From assembly GCA_005772895.1 (NCBI GenBank), contig SXIH01000062.1:120761-184760 (forward strand): DNA of 64,000 nt, in the 5' to 3' direction. The notes beneath the pieces were generated by a model. The model saw only the letters and a program-made list of their open reading frames with translations. It ran no database searches and was not told the origin of the DNA. Made by a program: the position numbers and the translations under genes. This document shows positions 8,669-20,000 of the stretch, piece after piece (position 1 is the first letter of the stretch; the number at the start of each line of letters is the position of its first letter). The DNA comes from Bacteroidota bacterium (GTDB taxonomy: Bacteria > Bacteroidota > Bacteroidia > 2-12-FULL-35-15).

Positions 8669-9826
8669 ATGGACAATTCATTTATCCTAAATCACCTTGG
8701 CGAAGACCGCTATGAATACTACGGTTCCGTAGCGCCACCGATTTTTCAAACAACTAACTTTTGTTTTAAAACTGTTGCAGAAATGCGTCAGAAACTAACA
8801 AAAGAATTAGAAACACCGTTTTATACAAGAGGCTATAACCCAACGGTGGCAACCCTTAGAAAGAAGTTGGCGGCACTAGAAAAAGCAGAAGACGCACTCG
8901 TTTTTTCGAGTGGAAGCGCAGCTGTTGCAGCAGCGGTAATGAGCGTTGTAAAAGGGGGAGACCACGTTGTGTGTGTTCAAAAACCATACAGTTGGACAAA
9001 CAACTTACTCTCGAAATACCTAGCAAAATATGGTGTCACACACACTTTTGTGAGTGGAGGAGAGGCCGCAGATTTTGAAAAAGCCATACAGCCGAACACA
9101 AAACTAATCTATCTAGAAAGCCCAAATTCATTGACCTTTGAGCTACAAAACATTGAAGCAATTGCGAAATTAGCAAAGAGCAAAAACATTACAACAATCA
9201 TTGACAACAGCCACAATTCACCCATCAACCAAAATCCAACTTCGATGGGAATTGATTTGGTGTTACACTCAGGAAGCAAGTATATCAATGGGCACAGCGA
9301 TGTTGTTTGCGGAATTGTTTGCGGATCGAAAGAAAGAATCATGAAAATGATGGCCGAAGAATACATGACAATTGGAAGCTGTATTTCGCCCCAGGATGCA
9401 GGATTGATTTTGCGAGGTTTAAGAACAATTGAATTAAGAGTGAACCACAGCGCCAAAAGCGCTCAAAAAGTGTCTGATTTCTTAGAAAAACACCCTAAAA
9501 TAAAACAACTACACTATCCTTTCTCTTCTAAAAACCCACAGCTAGAATTAGCAAAAAAGCAAATGAAACAAGGTGGCGGACTTTTGTCTATTGTGATTGA
9601 CGCAAAGGATGAGGCAGGAGTAGAGCGGTTTTGCGACAACCTAAAGCGTTTCATAATGGCAACATCTTGGGGCGGATATGAATCTTTATTGTTTCCACTG
9701 TGCGCATTAGCCGCAAGCAAAAGCTTTGAAAACCCGCTGCCATGGAACATGGTGAGATTGTATATTGGATTGGAAGATGCGGATTTGTTGATTGAAGATT
9801 TAAGGCAAGCGCTGGAAAAAGTTTAA
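8669..9826 (+). CDS. Trans-sulfuration family PLP-dependent enzyme (cystathionine gamma-synthase/beta-lyase type)
   Basis: YYGSVAPPIFQTTNF, YTRGYNPTVATLRKKLAALE, SGSAAVAAAVMS, HSGSKYINGHSDVVCG (PLP lysine). Confidence 0.88.
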   Translation: MDNSFILNHLGEDRYEYYGSVAPPIFQTTNFCFKTVAEMRQKLTKELETPFYTRGYNPTVATLRKKLAALEKAEDALVFSSGSAAVAAAVMSVVKGGDHVVCVQKPYSWTNNLLSKYLAKYGVTHTFVSGGEAADFEKAIQPNTKLIYLESPNSLTFELQNIEAIAKLAKSKNITTIIDNSHNSPINQNPTSMGIDLVLHSGSKYINGHSDVVCGIVCGSKERIMKMMAEEYMTIGSCISPQDAGLILRGLRTIELRVNHSAKSAQKVSDFLEKHPKIKQLHYPFSSKNPQLELAKKQMKQGGGLLSIVIDAKDEAGVERFCDNLKRFIMATSWGGYESLLFPLCALAASKSFENPLPWNMVRLYIGLEDADLLIEDLRQALEKV

Positions 9827-10332
9827 ATAATTTCAAACTGAAACAAGCTCAAAGATATTTCTGCATAATGTGCAGGAAGCAATTCTGGATTTTTTGGTTT
9901 AATTACTTCTAAGAATTCAAAGCCGCATTTTACATAATATTCACAAAGCTTTGCGTTGTCGCCCCAGGTATCCATTCTCAGATATTTTTTTCCTAAGTTT
10001 TTTCCAAACATTGTGCCCCAGGAAATAATTTCTGTAACAAAATTCTTTCCTCTGAATTTTGGATTTGTAACAATTCTATGAAAATATATGGAAGGGTCTT
10101 TGTCTCTTTCTCCCCAAATAAGCGGGTCAGAATAAGCAACACAGAATACGCAGGCGATTTCCCCATCAACGACAATTTTCCATTGACGGTTTTCCAAGAT
10201 TTCTTTTTTTATAAGTTCCGGTTCGAAGGGAAGCCAATGTTGATCAGAGATCTTTTTTTGATAAGCAATAGCAATATCATACAGATTGAAAATAGAATCA
10301 AGATCAGCAATGGTGCTGTTTAGAAATAGCAT
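9823..10332 (-). CDS. GNAT family N-acetyltransferase
   Basis: RIVTNPKFRGKNFVTEIISWG ... YLRMDTWGDNAKLCEYYVKCGFEFLE. Confidence 0.8.
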   Translation of the reverse strand: MLFLNSTIADLDSIFNLYDIAIAYQKKISDQHWLPFEPELIKKEILENRQWKIVVDGEIACVFCVAYSDPLIWGERDKDPSIYFHRIVTNPKFRGKNFVTEIISWGTMFGKNLGKKYLRMDTWGDNAKLCEYYVKCGFEFLEVIKPKNPELLPAHYAEISLSLFQFEII

Positions 10333-10338
10333 AAAAAA

Positions 10339-10890
10339 TTAATTCTTCACAAATCGTGTGCGAGAAATGTTTCCTGAATTGTTTATTTCTATAAAATAAA
10401 TTCCGGCAGACTGTTCCGAAATATCAAAAACAAAAGCGGTTCCTGCAACTTCTTTTTTCTCCATCACAACTTGTCCGGCAACATTCACAACCTTGAAAGT
10501 TGCATCTGTTAAAGGTTTTGAGGAAACAAGATTTACAAGTCCGTTAGCCGGATTTGGAAAAACAGAAATCGGATTTAAATTATTTTCATCAATATTGCTT
10601 GCAACATCGTTGTCTACAAATATTGTAATTACAGCAATTCCGCAATATTTATCTGTAACGGTTACTGTATAGTTTCCATATTCCAAACCGCTGATATCTT
10701 CTGTAGTTGCTGTGAAACCAGACGGTCCGGTCCAGCTATAAGTGAACGGGGCAACTCCTCCGGAGACAGAAAGATCTATGGAGCCCGTTGACATTCCTGT
10801 TATCGTGTTGATTACAGAATATGTTAAGTCGCTCGCGAACGTAACGCCAACAAACAAAAACAATAAGATGGATAAAGTAATTTTTTTCAT
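10339..10890 (-). CDS. Secreted protein with SprB-like repeat and T9SS type A sorting domain
   Basis: Signal peptide; GSIDLSVSGGVAPFTYSWTGPSGF...YGNYTVTVTDKYCG; C-terminal ISVFPNPANGLVNL...GQVVMEKK...GIYFIEI. Confidence 0.82.
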   Translation of the reverse strand: MKKITLSILLFLFVGVTFASDLTYSVINTITGMSTGSIDLSVSGGVAPFTYSWTGPSGFTATTEDISGLEYGNYTVTVTDKYCGIAVITIFVDNDVASNIDENNLNPISVFPNPANGLVNLVSSKPLTDATFKVVNVAGQVVMEKKEVAGTAFVFDISEQSAGIYFIEINNSGNISRTRFVKN

Positions 10891-10902
10891 TTATGTTATT
10901 TT

Positions 10903-11730
10903 TTATAAAATAAGTTTTGCTTTTTTAGCAATCAATTCATTTAAAGGCGTTTTTTGATTCAGGTCGTCATTCTTCATAAAAGAAATCGTTTTTTCATCTT
11001 TATTAATCACAAGAAAGCCTTCTTTTAATGTTGTTCCAATATTTTTTTTAGTTGACACAACTCCGTTAGTTGACACTTCGTGAATAACACTAGAATTCGA
11101 TATTAAATATGTTTTTTTATTCTTTTCAAAAAGCGAAAAATATCCATCAACAGGAAATTTAATCACCTCTCCGTGTTTCCACTCTGTTCCATTGTAATTC
11201 CAAACGCTTAACTCTCCATTGTTTGATATCGCCATTGTATATGTGCCATCGCTGTTTGATATTGCATCGTAAAAGAAGCCCTCCAAAATATTCGATCTTT
11301 TGGTAACAAAAAGATATGGATCGTTGTATACGAATGGATTCATATCAACGCTCAGGTTAATCAATTCCATTGGTGTTGGAGATTTGCTCCACTCTTTCAA
11401 AGAAGAAATCAACAATCGCTTTATAGCTTCATTTCTGTCGTTCAGCGGATGCAATAAAAAACTAACTGCATACAAATTTGTATCAACCACATCCCAAGAA
11501 AATGGAATAATAGGATCGTCAAAATTTCTTCCCACAGGCATTGCAAGTTTTTTGGCAGACCTTATTGAGTCTGTGTATTTACCTGTATGCAATGTCGCCA
11601 GCTGATGATTTTCGTCAATCGTTGTAAAAAAATAATTTCCATTTTGAATAATTATTTTTCGTTCAATCGACTGTGAAAAAACAGCAACCGAAAAAAGAAT
11701 AAAAAAAGAAACAAAGAACGTTTTACGCAT
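10903..11730 (-). CDS. Hypothetical secreted protein
   Basis: N-terminal signal peptide; intact 275-aa ORF, 2 bp from the upstream gene; no recognised domain. Confidence 0.6.
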   Translation of the reverse strand: MRKTFFVSFFILFSVAVFSQSIERKIIIQNGNYFFTTIDENHQLATLHTGKYTDSIRSAKKLAMPVGRNFDDPIIPFSWDVVDTNLYAVSFLLHPLNDRNEAIKRLLISSLKEWSKSPTPMELINLSVDMNPFVYNDPYLFVTKRSNILEGFFYDAISNSDGTYTMAISNNGELSVWNYNGTEWKHGEVIKFPVDGYFSLFEKNKKTYLISNSSVIHEVSTNGVVSTKKNIGTTLKEGFLVINKDEKTISFMKNDDLNQKTPLNELIAKKAKLIL

Positions 11731-11732
11731 TA

Positions 11733-12992
11733 TTAAAATGTGCTAATAGATTCCGACAAATCGGACAATGTCATATTGTTTGTAAAAAAACAATTGGTTG
11801 TTGTGCCGCTTGTATACCTGAAGCTCCAGCCACTAAATGCAGCCGTTTTAATTGATACCAATGTTGGAAAAGTAACACCATAACAAGCATCATAATACAC
11901 GCCATCAATTTTTGCAATCTGATGATTATTAAAATAAGAAGATGGTCGAACGTTGCAAGAGCCGGGGATTCCAGACTGATCCGTTACATCAGCAGTTGTA
12001 AAAACATATTGATTATAAGGAGGAGGAATAGAGCCGGTAATGGCATTATAGGTATTTTTCCAAGGAAAGGTAGAGCAGGTTGCAGCACCCGTAGCGGTTC
12101 CGAAAGTCCAATTTTTTACGATAAAGCGATTTACATTGTATCCACAAACAACATTGCTTATTGGGGTTATGTAAACATAGTTGCTTGTGCGAACAACGCC
12201 TTGAATTTTAATTGTAGCTAAAAATAATTGGGCAAAAGTGTAGCATTGTGCATCTTTATATTGTAAAAGCGACCCAAGGTTTGTGTTTGTTGTGTTCATT
12301 ATTTTATAATAAAACAAACTATCGTCTTTATAATTTAAAACAATCTGGTCGGTGAACTCGCTCCAAACTCTCGCAATAATTGCCGTGTCGGTGCTATAAC
12401 CTTGTGCGTTTCTACAACTAATATCAAAAACAGTGTGATACCATTTAAAGTTTGTTCCTTCTGTCTGAGGTGCGCTGCGGGTAACGTACAACGTGTTGTT
12501 GCTTGTTCCTGCCGACTTCCAGGTTGTTCCTCCGTCAAAAGAAATTTCCCAGTTGATTGTATAAGGCTTAAAAAAACGAACGATTGAAGCCGCAAAAACG
12601 TGCGAGCCGGTTGTTGCAGGATAACTAAAAGAATGAACCGTTCCCGAAACAGGAGTTAATGTAGCAGTTGCAGGAGCAAAGTTGATAGAGTCGGAGCCAA
12701 AACCTCTTACATCAACAGATACAGGAACGGTTGGACAATCAATAGTGAAAGATGCAGCAACGCGGGGAGCAACACCGCTTACGTAAGCAACGGGTCTCTG
12801 CAAAGTTGCGTTGTAGTTATATTGAGGAGTCGGATATACAATTCCGCCAACACTATCCTTACGAATAGCAAGGTTTCCGCCACTGAATGTAACGCTAACC
12901 AGATTGACATTTGAATAAGTAAAATCTTGTGCAATGGAATCGGAAGAACAAAAAACCAAAGCGATAAATAAGCAACGTAAAATCTTTTGCAT
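11733..12992 (-). CDS. Secreted protein with possible transglutaminase-like Cys-His-Asp domain
   Basis: Signal peptide; DAQCYTFAQLFLATIKIQGV (possible catalytic Cys helix) and HQIAKIDGVYYDACYG (possible His/Asp). Confidence 0.6.
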   Translation of the reverse strand: MQKILRCLFIALVFCSSDSIAQDFTYSNVNLVSVTFSGGNLAIRKDSVGGIVYPTPQYNYNATLQRPVAYVSGVAPRVAASFTIDCPTVPVSVDVRGFGSDSINFAPATATLTPVSGTVHSFSYPATTGSHVFAASIVRFFKPYTINWEISFDGGTTWKSAGTSNNTLYVTRSAPQTEGTNFKWYHTVFDISCRNAQGYSTDTAIIARVWSEFTDQIVLNYKDDSLFYYKIMNTTNTNLGSLLQYKDAQCYTFAQLFLATIKIQGVVRTSNYVYITPISNVVCGYNVNRFIVKNWTFGTATGAATCSTFPWKNTYNAITGSIPPPYNQYVFTTADVTDQSGIPGSCNVRPSSYFNNHQIAKIDGVYYDACYGVTFPTLVSIKTAAFSGWSFRYTSGTTTNCFFTNNMTLSDLSESISTF

Positions 12993-13055
12993 GAGAAGAG
13001 TTTTTTGCTAATTTATAACAAATTTTATTTTGAAGCAATAAAAGTTTTTTGGTTG

Positions 13056-13517
13056 CTATTGTGGGCGATAAATCGTGTATTTGCCTTTTTTAATATACGA
13101 CAAATCAATTTCTGAAAACTGCACAAATCGTTTACCGTTTGCATTTTGTTCTGCTATGGTATATTTATTTGTTTCCGCAACTTTGTAGATAATTGCAGTG
13201 TGATGAGGAATTTCTTTCCATGCGCCATCAGGATATTCTATTCTTACTTTTTCAAATTGAATAATGTCGCCAGGCAAAACGGGATCTTTTTTTGTCAGAG
13301 CTTTTCCAAATTCATATGGCGGAGTCCATGTTGCTCCGGCATTGTTTAGTGCTTCTTTAGCCAAGTCCCAGCATTCACCTTTGCCAACTTTTTTTCCTTT
13401 GTTCAAATCGCAAAAAGAAAGAATTTTTTTTGCAAGTGGACTTCTTTCTTGTGCATTTACGTTTTGTAATGACAAAAGAGAAAAAGAAAAAAGCAATATT
13501 AAAAAACGAAAATGCAT
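13056..13517 (-). CDS. Secreted CHAP/NlpC-like amidase domain protein
   Basis: GKGECWDLAKEAL...PGDIIQFE...HHTAIIYKV...IAEQNANGK. Confidence 0.6.
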   Translation of the reverse strand: MHFRFLILLFSFSLLSLQNVNAQERSPLAKKILSFCDLNKGKKVGKGECWDLAKEALNNAGATWTPPYEFGKALTKKDPVLPGDIIQFEKVRIEYPDGAWKEIPHHTAIIYKVAETNKYTIAEQNANGKRFVQFSEIDLSYIKKGKYTIYRPQ

Positions 13518-13558
13518 GTTGAGTTTTTTATTAAAATATCACAATAGTTGTGCCAGCA

Positions 13559-15079
13559 CTAAATCGCCCCAACCTTAATCTTCTTACCAGGCATTAACGA
13601 ATACTTTGCGCCAAAATTGTTTAAGCGCTTTAATTCATCAACAGTGGTTTTATATTTCTGAGAAATTTTATAAAGCGAATCGCCCTTTTGTACAAGATGA
13701 TATTTATATTTTCCTGAAACACTTGCGTTAGAATTGTTTTCAGGAGTATTTGTTGTTTTGTTTTCTGTTACAGTAGCGCTTGTTTTTTCAACAGGCTTTT
13801 TTCCGTAAACATAAATTGTTAATTTTTTTCCGGGCTTCACTGTAGAAGAAGAAATGTTGTTCCACGATTTAATTTCTCCAACCGTACAACCATACCGTTT
13901 TGCAATGGTGCTTAAGTGCTCGCCTTTTCTAACAGTGTGAATTTTCATTGTTTCCTGTGTAGCCAAAACATCCTGACTGTGAATTTTGCTTAAGCCCTTG
14001 TTGTAAATGCTGTCTTCGTTAGCAACAAAAATTCCCATCTTGGCAGAAGGAAGCGCAAGCGTATTTACTTCATCTGGCGAATACGGAATAACTCTTTTTT
14101 TATAACTCGGATTTAAATACATCAACTCGTCTTCCGCAATTCCTAAGACACTTGATATTTGTGAAAAAGAAACTTGTTTTTTTACAGCAACAGTATCCAC
14201 TTGTAAAAATGTTTTTTTAGGAATGGCCGTATAAATGTTGTGCTCAGCAGTGTGATTCATAACATAATTAACAGCAATAAATGCAGGAACGTAACCTTGT
14301 GTTTCCTTTGGTAAATAAGGACGGATTTCCCAATACGTTGTTTTTCCTCCGCTTCTGCGGATAGCTTTGTTAATGTTTCCCGGACCGCAATTGTAAGCAG
14401 CAATTACCATTTGCCAGTCTCCAAAAAGTCCGAATAAATATTTAAAATACTCACAAGCAGCAACCGTTGATTTGTAAGGATCACAACGTTCGTCCACATA
14501 AGAAGAAACCTGAAGCCCGTAAATTTTTCCTGTTGGATACATAAACTGCCACAAACCCATCGCTCCGGAACGGCTTTTGGCAAGAGGGTTTAGGGCCGAC
14601 TCACAAATTGCAAGATTTTTTAATTCTAACGGTAAATTGTATTTGTCGAGTTGCTCTTCAAACATCGGAAAATAAAATTGCGAAAGCGCCATCATGCGGG
14701 AAACAAGTTCTCTTCTGCGAATAGTGTACAAATCGATATAACCTTTTACAACAGGATTGTATTGTAAATCAAAAGGAGAGGCAGCATCTAATTTTGCTAA
14801 GCGTGACTCTAAAATCATTTCATCGTAACGCGGAACAGAATCGTGCGGGAAATTGTATTTGGGATTTTTCGGGTAAGCGATTTTGCCATAGCCCAATTCA
14901 AATAAATTTAATTTATAAAGACTGTCAAGTGCTGCTGCGATAGGGTCGTCAACAAAAACTTCGGGCGCATAAGCTACCGCTGTTTGCGAACACAAGCGGG
15001 ATGTGTTTACAAACAAAAAAAGAAATGTTCCAACGATAGCAATCGTTTTTTTGTATGAAGAAATAAGTTTTACCACCAT
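13559..15079 (-). CDS. Lytic transglycosylase (MltD-like) with two LysM domains
   Basis: ESALNPLAKSRSGAMGLWQFMYPTGKIYGL, AAYNCGPGNINKAI, LysM: HTVRKGEHLSTIAKRYGC and HLVQKGDSLYKISQKYKT. Confidence 0.92.
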   Translation of the reverse strand: MVVKLISSYKKTIAIVGTFLFLFVNTSRLCSQTAVAYAPEVFVDDPIAAALDSLYKLNLFELGYGKIAYPKNPKYNFPHDSVPRYDEMILESRLAKLDAASPFDLQYNPVVKGYIDLYTIRRRELVSRMMALSQFYFPMFEEQLDKYNLPLELKNLAICESALNPLAKSRSGAMGLWQFMYPTGKIYGLQVSSYVDERCDPYKSTVAACEYFKYLFGLFGDWQMVIAAYNCGPGNINKAIRRSGGKTTYWEIRPYLPKETQGYVPAFIAVNYVMNHTAEHNIYTAIPKKTFLQVDTVAVKKQVSFSQISSVLGIAEDELMYLNPSYKKRVIPYSPDEVNTLALPSAKMGIFVANEDSIYNKGLSKIHSQDVLATQETMKIHTVRKGEHLSTIAKRYGCTVGEIKSWNNISSSTVKPGKKLTIYVYGKKPVEKTSATVTENKTTNTPENNSNASVSGKYKYHLVQKGDSLYKISQKYKTTVDELKRLNNFGAKYSLMPGKKIKVGAI

Positions 15080-15190
15080 TACAAATATCGTGATGATTGT
15101 TTACAATAACAAGCATTATAGACAAGTAAAGCGTTTTAATTGACGAAAAATTGTTAAAAAGGAAAGAAAAATAAAAAGGAGAAGAAACAA

Positions 15191-16618
15191 CTAACAATTC
15201 TTCATCAGATAATCTGAAAAAGCAAACACATCAGCATCTGCAAAGTTTTTACCAATTACCTGAACACCAAAAGGCAAACCACTGGAATGTTTTCCCATCG
15301 GCAATGAAATAGCAGGAAGTCCAGTAATGTTTGCTTGTACAGTGAAAATATCTTCCAGATACATTGCAATCGGGTCAGCACCTTTTTGTCCGAATTCAAA
15401 TGCTGTTCCCGGAGTTGTAGGCAAAAAAATGAAATCGTATTTATCTAAAATTTCATTTGTTTTATTTTGAATAACCCTGCGAACCTTTTGTCCTTTGGAG
15501 TAATACGCATCATAATATCCTGAACTCAAAACAAATGTTCCTAACATTATTCTCCGCTTTACTTCTGTTCCAAAACCTTCGCTACGAGATTTTTTGTAAG
15601 TCGATTCTAAATCCGTTGCGTTTTTACTTCTGTATCCAAAATTAATTCCATCAAAACGGGCAAGGTTAGAAGAAGCTTCTGCAGTTGTTAAAACATAATA
15701 GGTTGGCACCAAATAATCTAAATAAGGAAAATCAACGGCTTCAACGGTGTGTCCGGCAGACTTTAATTTACCAATGATATCATTGATGCGTGTTTTTATT
15801 TCAGGATTTAATCCTTCATTTTCTAAACAATCTTTGATGTAAGCAATGCGAAGTTTTGCCGGAGTATTTTTTAATTCTTTTGAATAAGCAGGAACAGGTT
15901 TTGAAGAAGATGTGCTGTCATATTCATCTTGCCCAGCCATTACTTCCATTATCAATGCAGCATCTTCAACGGTTTTTGTAATCGGACCAATTTGATCAAA
16001 CGAAGAAGCATAAGCAATCGCTCCGTAGCGGGAAACCCTTCCATAACTTGGCTTGTATCCCACAACACCACAAAACGAAGCCGGCTGACGGATAGAACCA
16101 CCAGTATCTGTTCCTAAAGCAGCAATGCACATATTTGCAGCAACGGCAGCAGCAGAACCACCGGAAGAACCACCGGGAACACGTTTTATATCTAATGGAT
16201 TCAACACATTTCCAAAAGCAGAGTTTTCGTTAGAGCTTCCCATCGCAAATTCATCGCAGTTACAGCGACCGATAATAATCGCATCTTCTGCTAATAGTCT
16301 TTCAACAACAGTTGCATTGAATAATGATTCAAATCCCTCTAAAATTTTTGATGATGCCGAAACCTTATGGCCCTTATAACACAAATTGTCTTTCAGCGCA
16401 ATTACCATTCCCGCAAGTTTTCCTGCCGTTTTGGATTTTATTTTTTCATCAACAAGTTTTGCTTTTTCTAAAGCAGATGTTTTGAAAATTTCGAGAAAAA
16501 TATTCAGATTTTTTTTTGACGCAGCAGTTTCAATGTAAGAATTAACAAGCGCAACACAAGTTGTTGTGCCGCTTTCTAAATCAGATTTAATTTCAGAAAA
16601 AGAATTGTAAATTTTCAC
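15191..16618 (-). CDS. gatA: Asp-tRNA(Asn)/Glu-tRNA(Gln) amidotransferase subunit A
   Basis: VALKDNLCYKGHKVSASSKIL, VPGGSSGGSAAAVAA, GTDTGGSIRQPASFCGVVGYKPSYGRVSRYG. Confidence 0.95.
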   Translation of the reverse strand: MKIYNSFSEIKSDLESGTTTCVALVNSYIETAASKKNLNIFLEIFKTSALEKAKLVDEKIKSKTAGKLAGMVIALKDNLCYKGHKVSASSKILEGFESLFNATVVERLLAEDAIIIGRCNCDEFAMGSSNENSAFGNVLNPLDIKRVPGGSSGGSAAAVAANMCIAALGTDTGGSIRQPASFCGVVGYKPSYGRVSRYGAIAYASSFDQIGPITKTVEDAALIMEVMAGQDEYDSTSSSKPVPAYSKELKNTPAKLRIAYIKDCLENEGLNPEIKTRINDIIGKLKSAGHTVEAVDFPYLDYLVPTYYVLTTAEASSNLARFDGINFGYRSKNATDLESTYKKSRSEGFGTEVKRRIMLGTFVLSSGYYDAYYSKGQKVRRVIQNKTNEILDKYDFIFLPTTPGTAFEFGQKGADPIAMYLEDIFTVQANITGLPAISLPMGKHSSGLPFGVQVIGKNFADADVFAFSDYLMKNC

Positions 16619-16639
16619 AAATCAGGAATATTATAAATA

Positions 16640-16665
16640 CAAAATCCTCTTCTATAAGGAAGAGG
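16640..16665 (-). terminator. Hairpin terminator of tatA (minus strand)
   Basis: CCTCTTC (16646-16652) / GAAGAGG (16659-16665), followed on the minus strand by ATTTTGT. Confidence 0.6.
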
Positions 16666-16690
16666 AGTAGGGAATATTAAAAATTAAAAA

Positions 16691-16885
16691 CTAGTCTTTT
16701 TTATCAGGAGAAGGATTATTTGCGTCTTCGCCTTTAGATGCATCTTTGAATTCTTTAACACCTTTTCCAAGCCCTTTCATAAGTTCCGGAATTTTTTTAC
16801 CGCCAAAAAGCAATAAAACAATTACCAAAACAATAATCATTTCTGTTGCGCCAAGTCCAAAAAGAAGAAATATACTATTTAACAT
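16691..16885 (-). CDS. tatA: Sec-independent protein translocase TatA/E
   Basis: [38 protein letters not shown]. Confidence 0.93.
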   Translation of the reverse strand: MLNSIFLLFGLGATEMIIVLVIVLLLFGGKKIPELMKGLGKGVKEFKDASKGEDANNPSPDKKD

Positions 16886-17082
16886 GTTATTTTGATTTTA
16901 TTAATATACCACAAAGATACTAAAAATTATTTCCTTGACTGTATTTGAGCAAGAATACTTTTTGTGTAGGCAGAGAAGCCGATTAAGGAGGCGAACGAAA
17001 AAACGAAAAAAGGAGTAACTTCGTATATATATTGTCGTATGATTGAATTGAAATGCAAGGATGTTTTTTTTAAAAGGGGCGT

Positions 17083-20000
17083 ATGAAAAAAAAACGCTAC
17101 TTATTTTTTTTAATTTGTTTTTGTTCTTTTGGTCTGAAGGCCCAATGCCCCCAATTCTATGATGGAACAGGGGCTTTGTCATCAGCACCTTATTGGGTTA
17201 GTTGTTCGGGCGGAGCATATACGCTTAATTTAGCTTCACCAACCGTTTTAACAACCTATTCCATTGATTGGGGTGATGGAAGCCCTGTAGATGCAGGCGG
17301 ACCACAACCGGCAAACACCCCAATTGTCCATAACTACACGGCAACTCTAGACACATTTATTGTAACAATAACAACCAATACGGGCGTTGTTTGTGTGCTC
17401 ACAGGGGTTGTTGTAATGGAAGAGCCCGTAAATGCATCTATACAAATTCCAATTGGTGGTGTTACTACAGCTTGCGCGCCTGCAACTTTGCAGTTCATCA
17501 ATTCCAGCACTGACGTTTCACCAACCACAACGTTTATCTGGGATTTTGGAGACGGCTCTCCGCCTTTAACGTTTGATTATACTAATGCCGGGCAAACCAT
17601 TAACCACACATATCTGCAAGGAACCGTTAATTGCCAAACAGCGGTTACTCTCACAGCAGAAAACTATTGCAGTTTTGGAAGCCCAACGCTTGCATCGTTT
17701 AATCCAATTCAGATTTATGATATAGACGATGCAGCAATTACTCCGGATGCAACTTTGAAATGTTTTCCCGACAATACTTTCACACTTACAAACACAACAG
17801 CACGAAATTGTCTGGCGCAGGGAAACATGCAACAGCGCTATGAATATTGGAACTTTGGAGATTATTGGGGACTAGGATACGATTCAATTATTAGTTGGAC
17901 CGCTTGGCCACCAACATTTCCGCACACACTAACTTACCCGGGTGTTGGAAGCTATACAACAATGCTTGTAGACAGTAGCATGTGTGGTCTGGACACTGCA
18001 TTTGTAACAGTAACAATTGTTCCTCCTCCAACAGCGGGAGTTATTGCGCCAGTTGATTCGGGATGCGTTGGTGTTGTTTTTACCTTTAACAATACAAGTT
18101 CTCCGGGATACAGCTATTCCTGGAATTTTGGAGATACTCCCGTATATACTGTATTTCCGTTTGGACCCGTAAATTATACTTATGCTGTTGCGGGAACATA
18201 CACAGTAAGTGTTGTGGCTTTTGTGCCGGGCGCAGGCGCAACTTGCAGAGATACAGCAACAGTTGTTGTGACTGTTTTTCCCAGTCCTATTTCAGCATTT
18301 AATGCATCCGCACTTGTCGGTTGCGATTCGCTTAACGTAACATTTACTGATGCATCCATTTCTGCAATTACGTGGGATTGGGATTTTGGAAACGGAAACG
18401 TTTCTGCCGTTCAAAACCCGCCAATTCAAAATTATGGTATAGGAACATATACTGTTTCCTTAGATGTAACATCTTTAAATGGTTGTCCGAATACAAGTCA
18501 ACAAACAATAAATGTTTATCAAACACCTGTCGCGGCTTATACAACAGGACCAACATGCCAAGGTTCTCCGGTAAACTTTACAGATGCCTCAACAAGTTCA
18601 GTTGGTGATCCATTGACAAATTGGCTTTGGGATTTTGGTGATGGCTCACCAACAAGCAATCTTCAAAACCCTTCTCATATATATGCTACAGCAGGAACGT
18701 ATACAATAATTTTATTTGCAAACACAGCCAACTGCTCCGATTCAACAACAGGAACAATAACCATAAACCCAATTCCAACAGCAGTGTTTTCACTTGCTCC
18801 GGCAAATGGTTGCGGACCACTTAGTGTTGCGTTTACTAACACATCTATTGGTGCAGCAACATACTCCTGGAATTTTGGAAATGGAAACACATCAACAGTA
18901 ACAAACCCGACAGAGGTTTATACAAACCCCGGAAGCACAGATACGACTTATTATGTTTCCTTGTTAGCCACAACAGCATTGGGTTGTGTGGATAGTCTTT
19001 CGGATAGTGTAACCATATTTGGAAAACCACTTGCCTCATTTACATCAAATGCAGTAGCATCCTGTGCACCGGTAATGGTAACTTTTACAAACACATCCAC
19101 GGCAGCAACAACTTATCTGTGGGATTTTGGTGATGGCACAGCAACATCAACAGCAGTGAGCCCAACACACCTTTTCCAAAACACAACATTGTTTATTCAA
19201 AACTATAATGTAATTCTTATTGCAACAAATGCAGGTGGTTGTACCGATACAGCAACAATGATTGTGCAAGCTTATCCCGAACCGATATTTGGTTTTACAA
19301 TGATTCCGGATACCGGCTGTACGGCACTTACAGTAAATTTTCCTTCTGTGCTTGGAGCGGTAATGTATATGTGGGATTTTGGAGATGGGTTTACTTCAAC
19401 CGGAGCAAATCCAACACATATTTTTACAAATGCAACAACACTTCCTGTTACTTACACGGTTCAGTTGATTGCAACAAATGCTTTTACTTGTCAGGACACA
19501 ACCTATGGTGATGTTTTAGTTTATCCTCAACCACAAGCCGCATTTACTTCATCGGTTACACAAGGTTGTCCGGACCTCTCAGTAAATTTTACAAACACAA
19601 GCGTTGGCGGAACATCCTATCAATGGAATTTTGGGGATGGATCTCCAACAGACACAGCAACAAGTCCGACACATATTTTTGTTAATACATCAACAACCGT
19701 TTCCGACACGTTTAATGTTCAATTAGTTACAACCAGTGGTTTTGGTTGTATCGACACAGCAAACACAACCATTATTGTTTATCCGGATGTGATTTCAAAT
19801 TTCACGGCAAACACTCCAATTTGTTCCCCAAGTGCAGCAACATTTAACAACTTAAGCTTAGGAGCAGCAACTTACAATTGGGATTTTGGTGATGGAAATA
19901 CGAGCAACCTTTTTTCTCCAACCAATGCTTACATTAATCCCGGACCGGCATCTATAAACTTCACCATTACTTTAACGGCAACATCTTCTTTCGGATGCGT

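Noticed and set aside
18675-19039. Minus-strand ORFs inside the PKD adhesin
   Set aside because: Antisense frames kept open by Thr/Ser/Ala-rich codon bias; no independent support.
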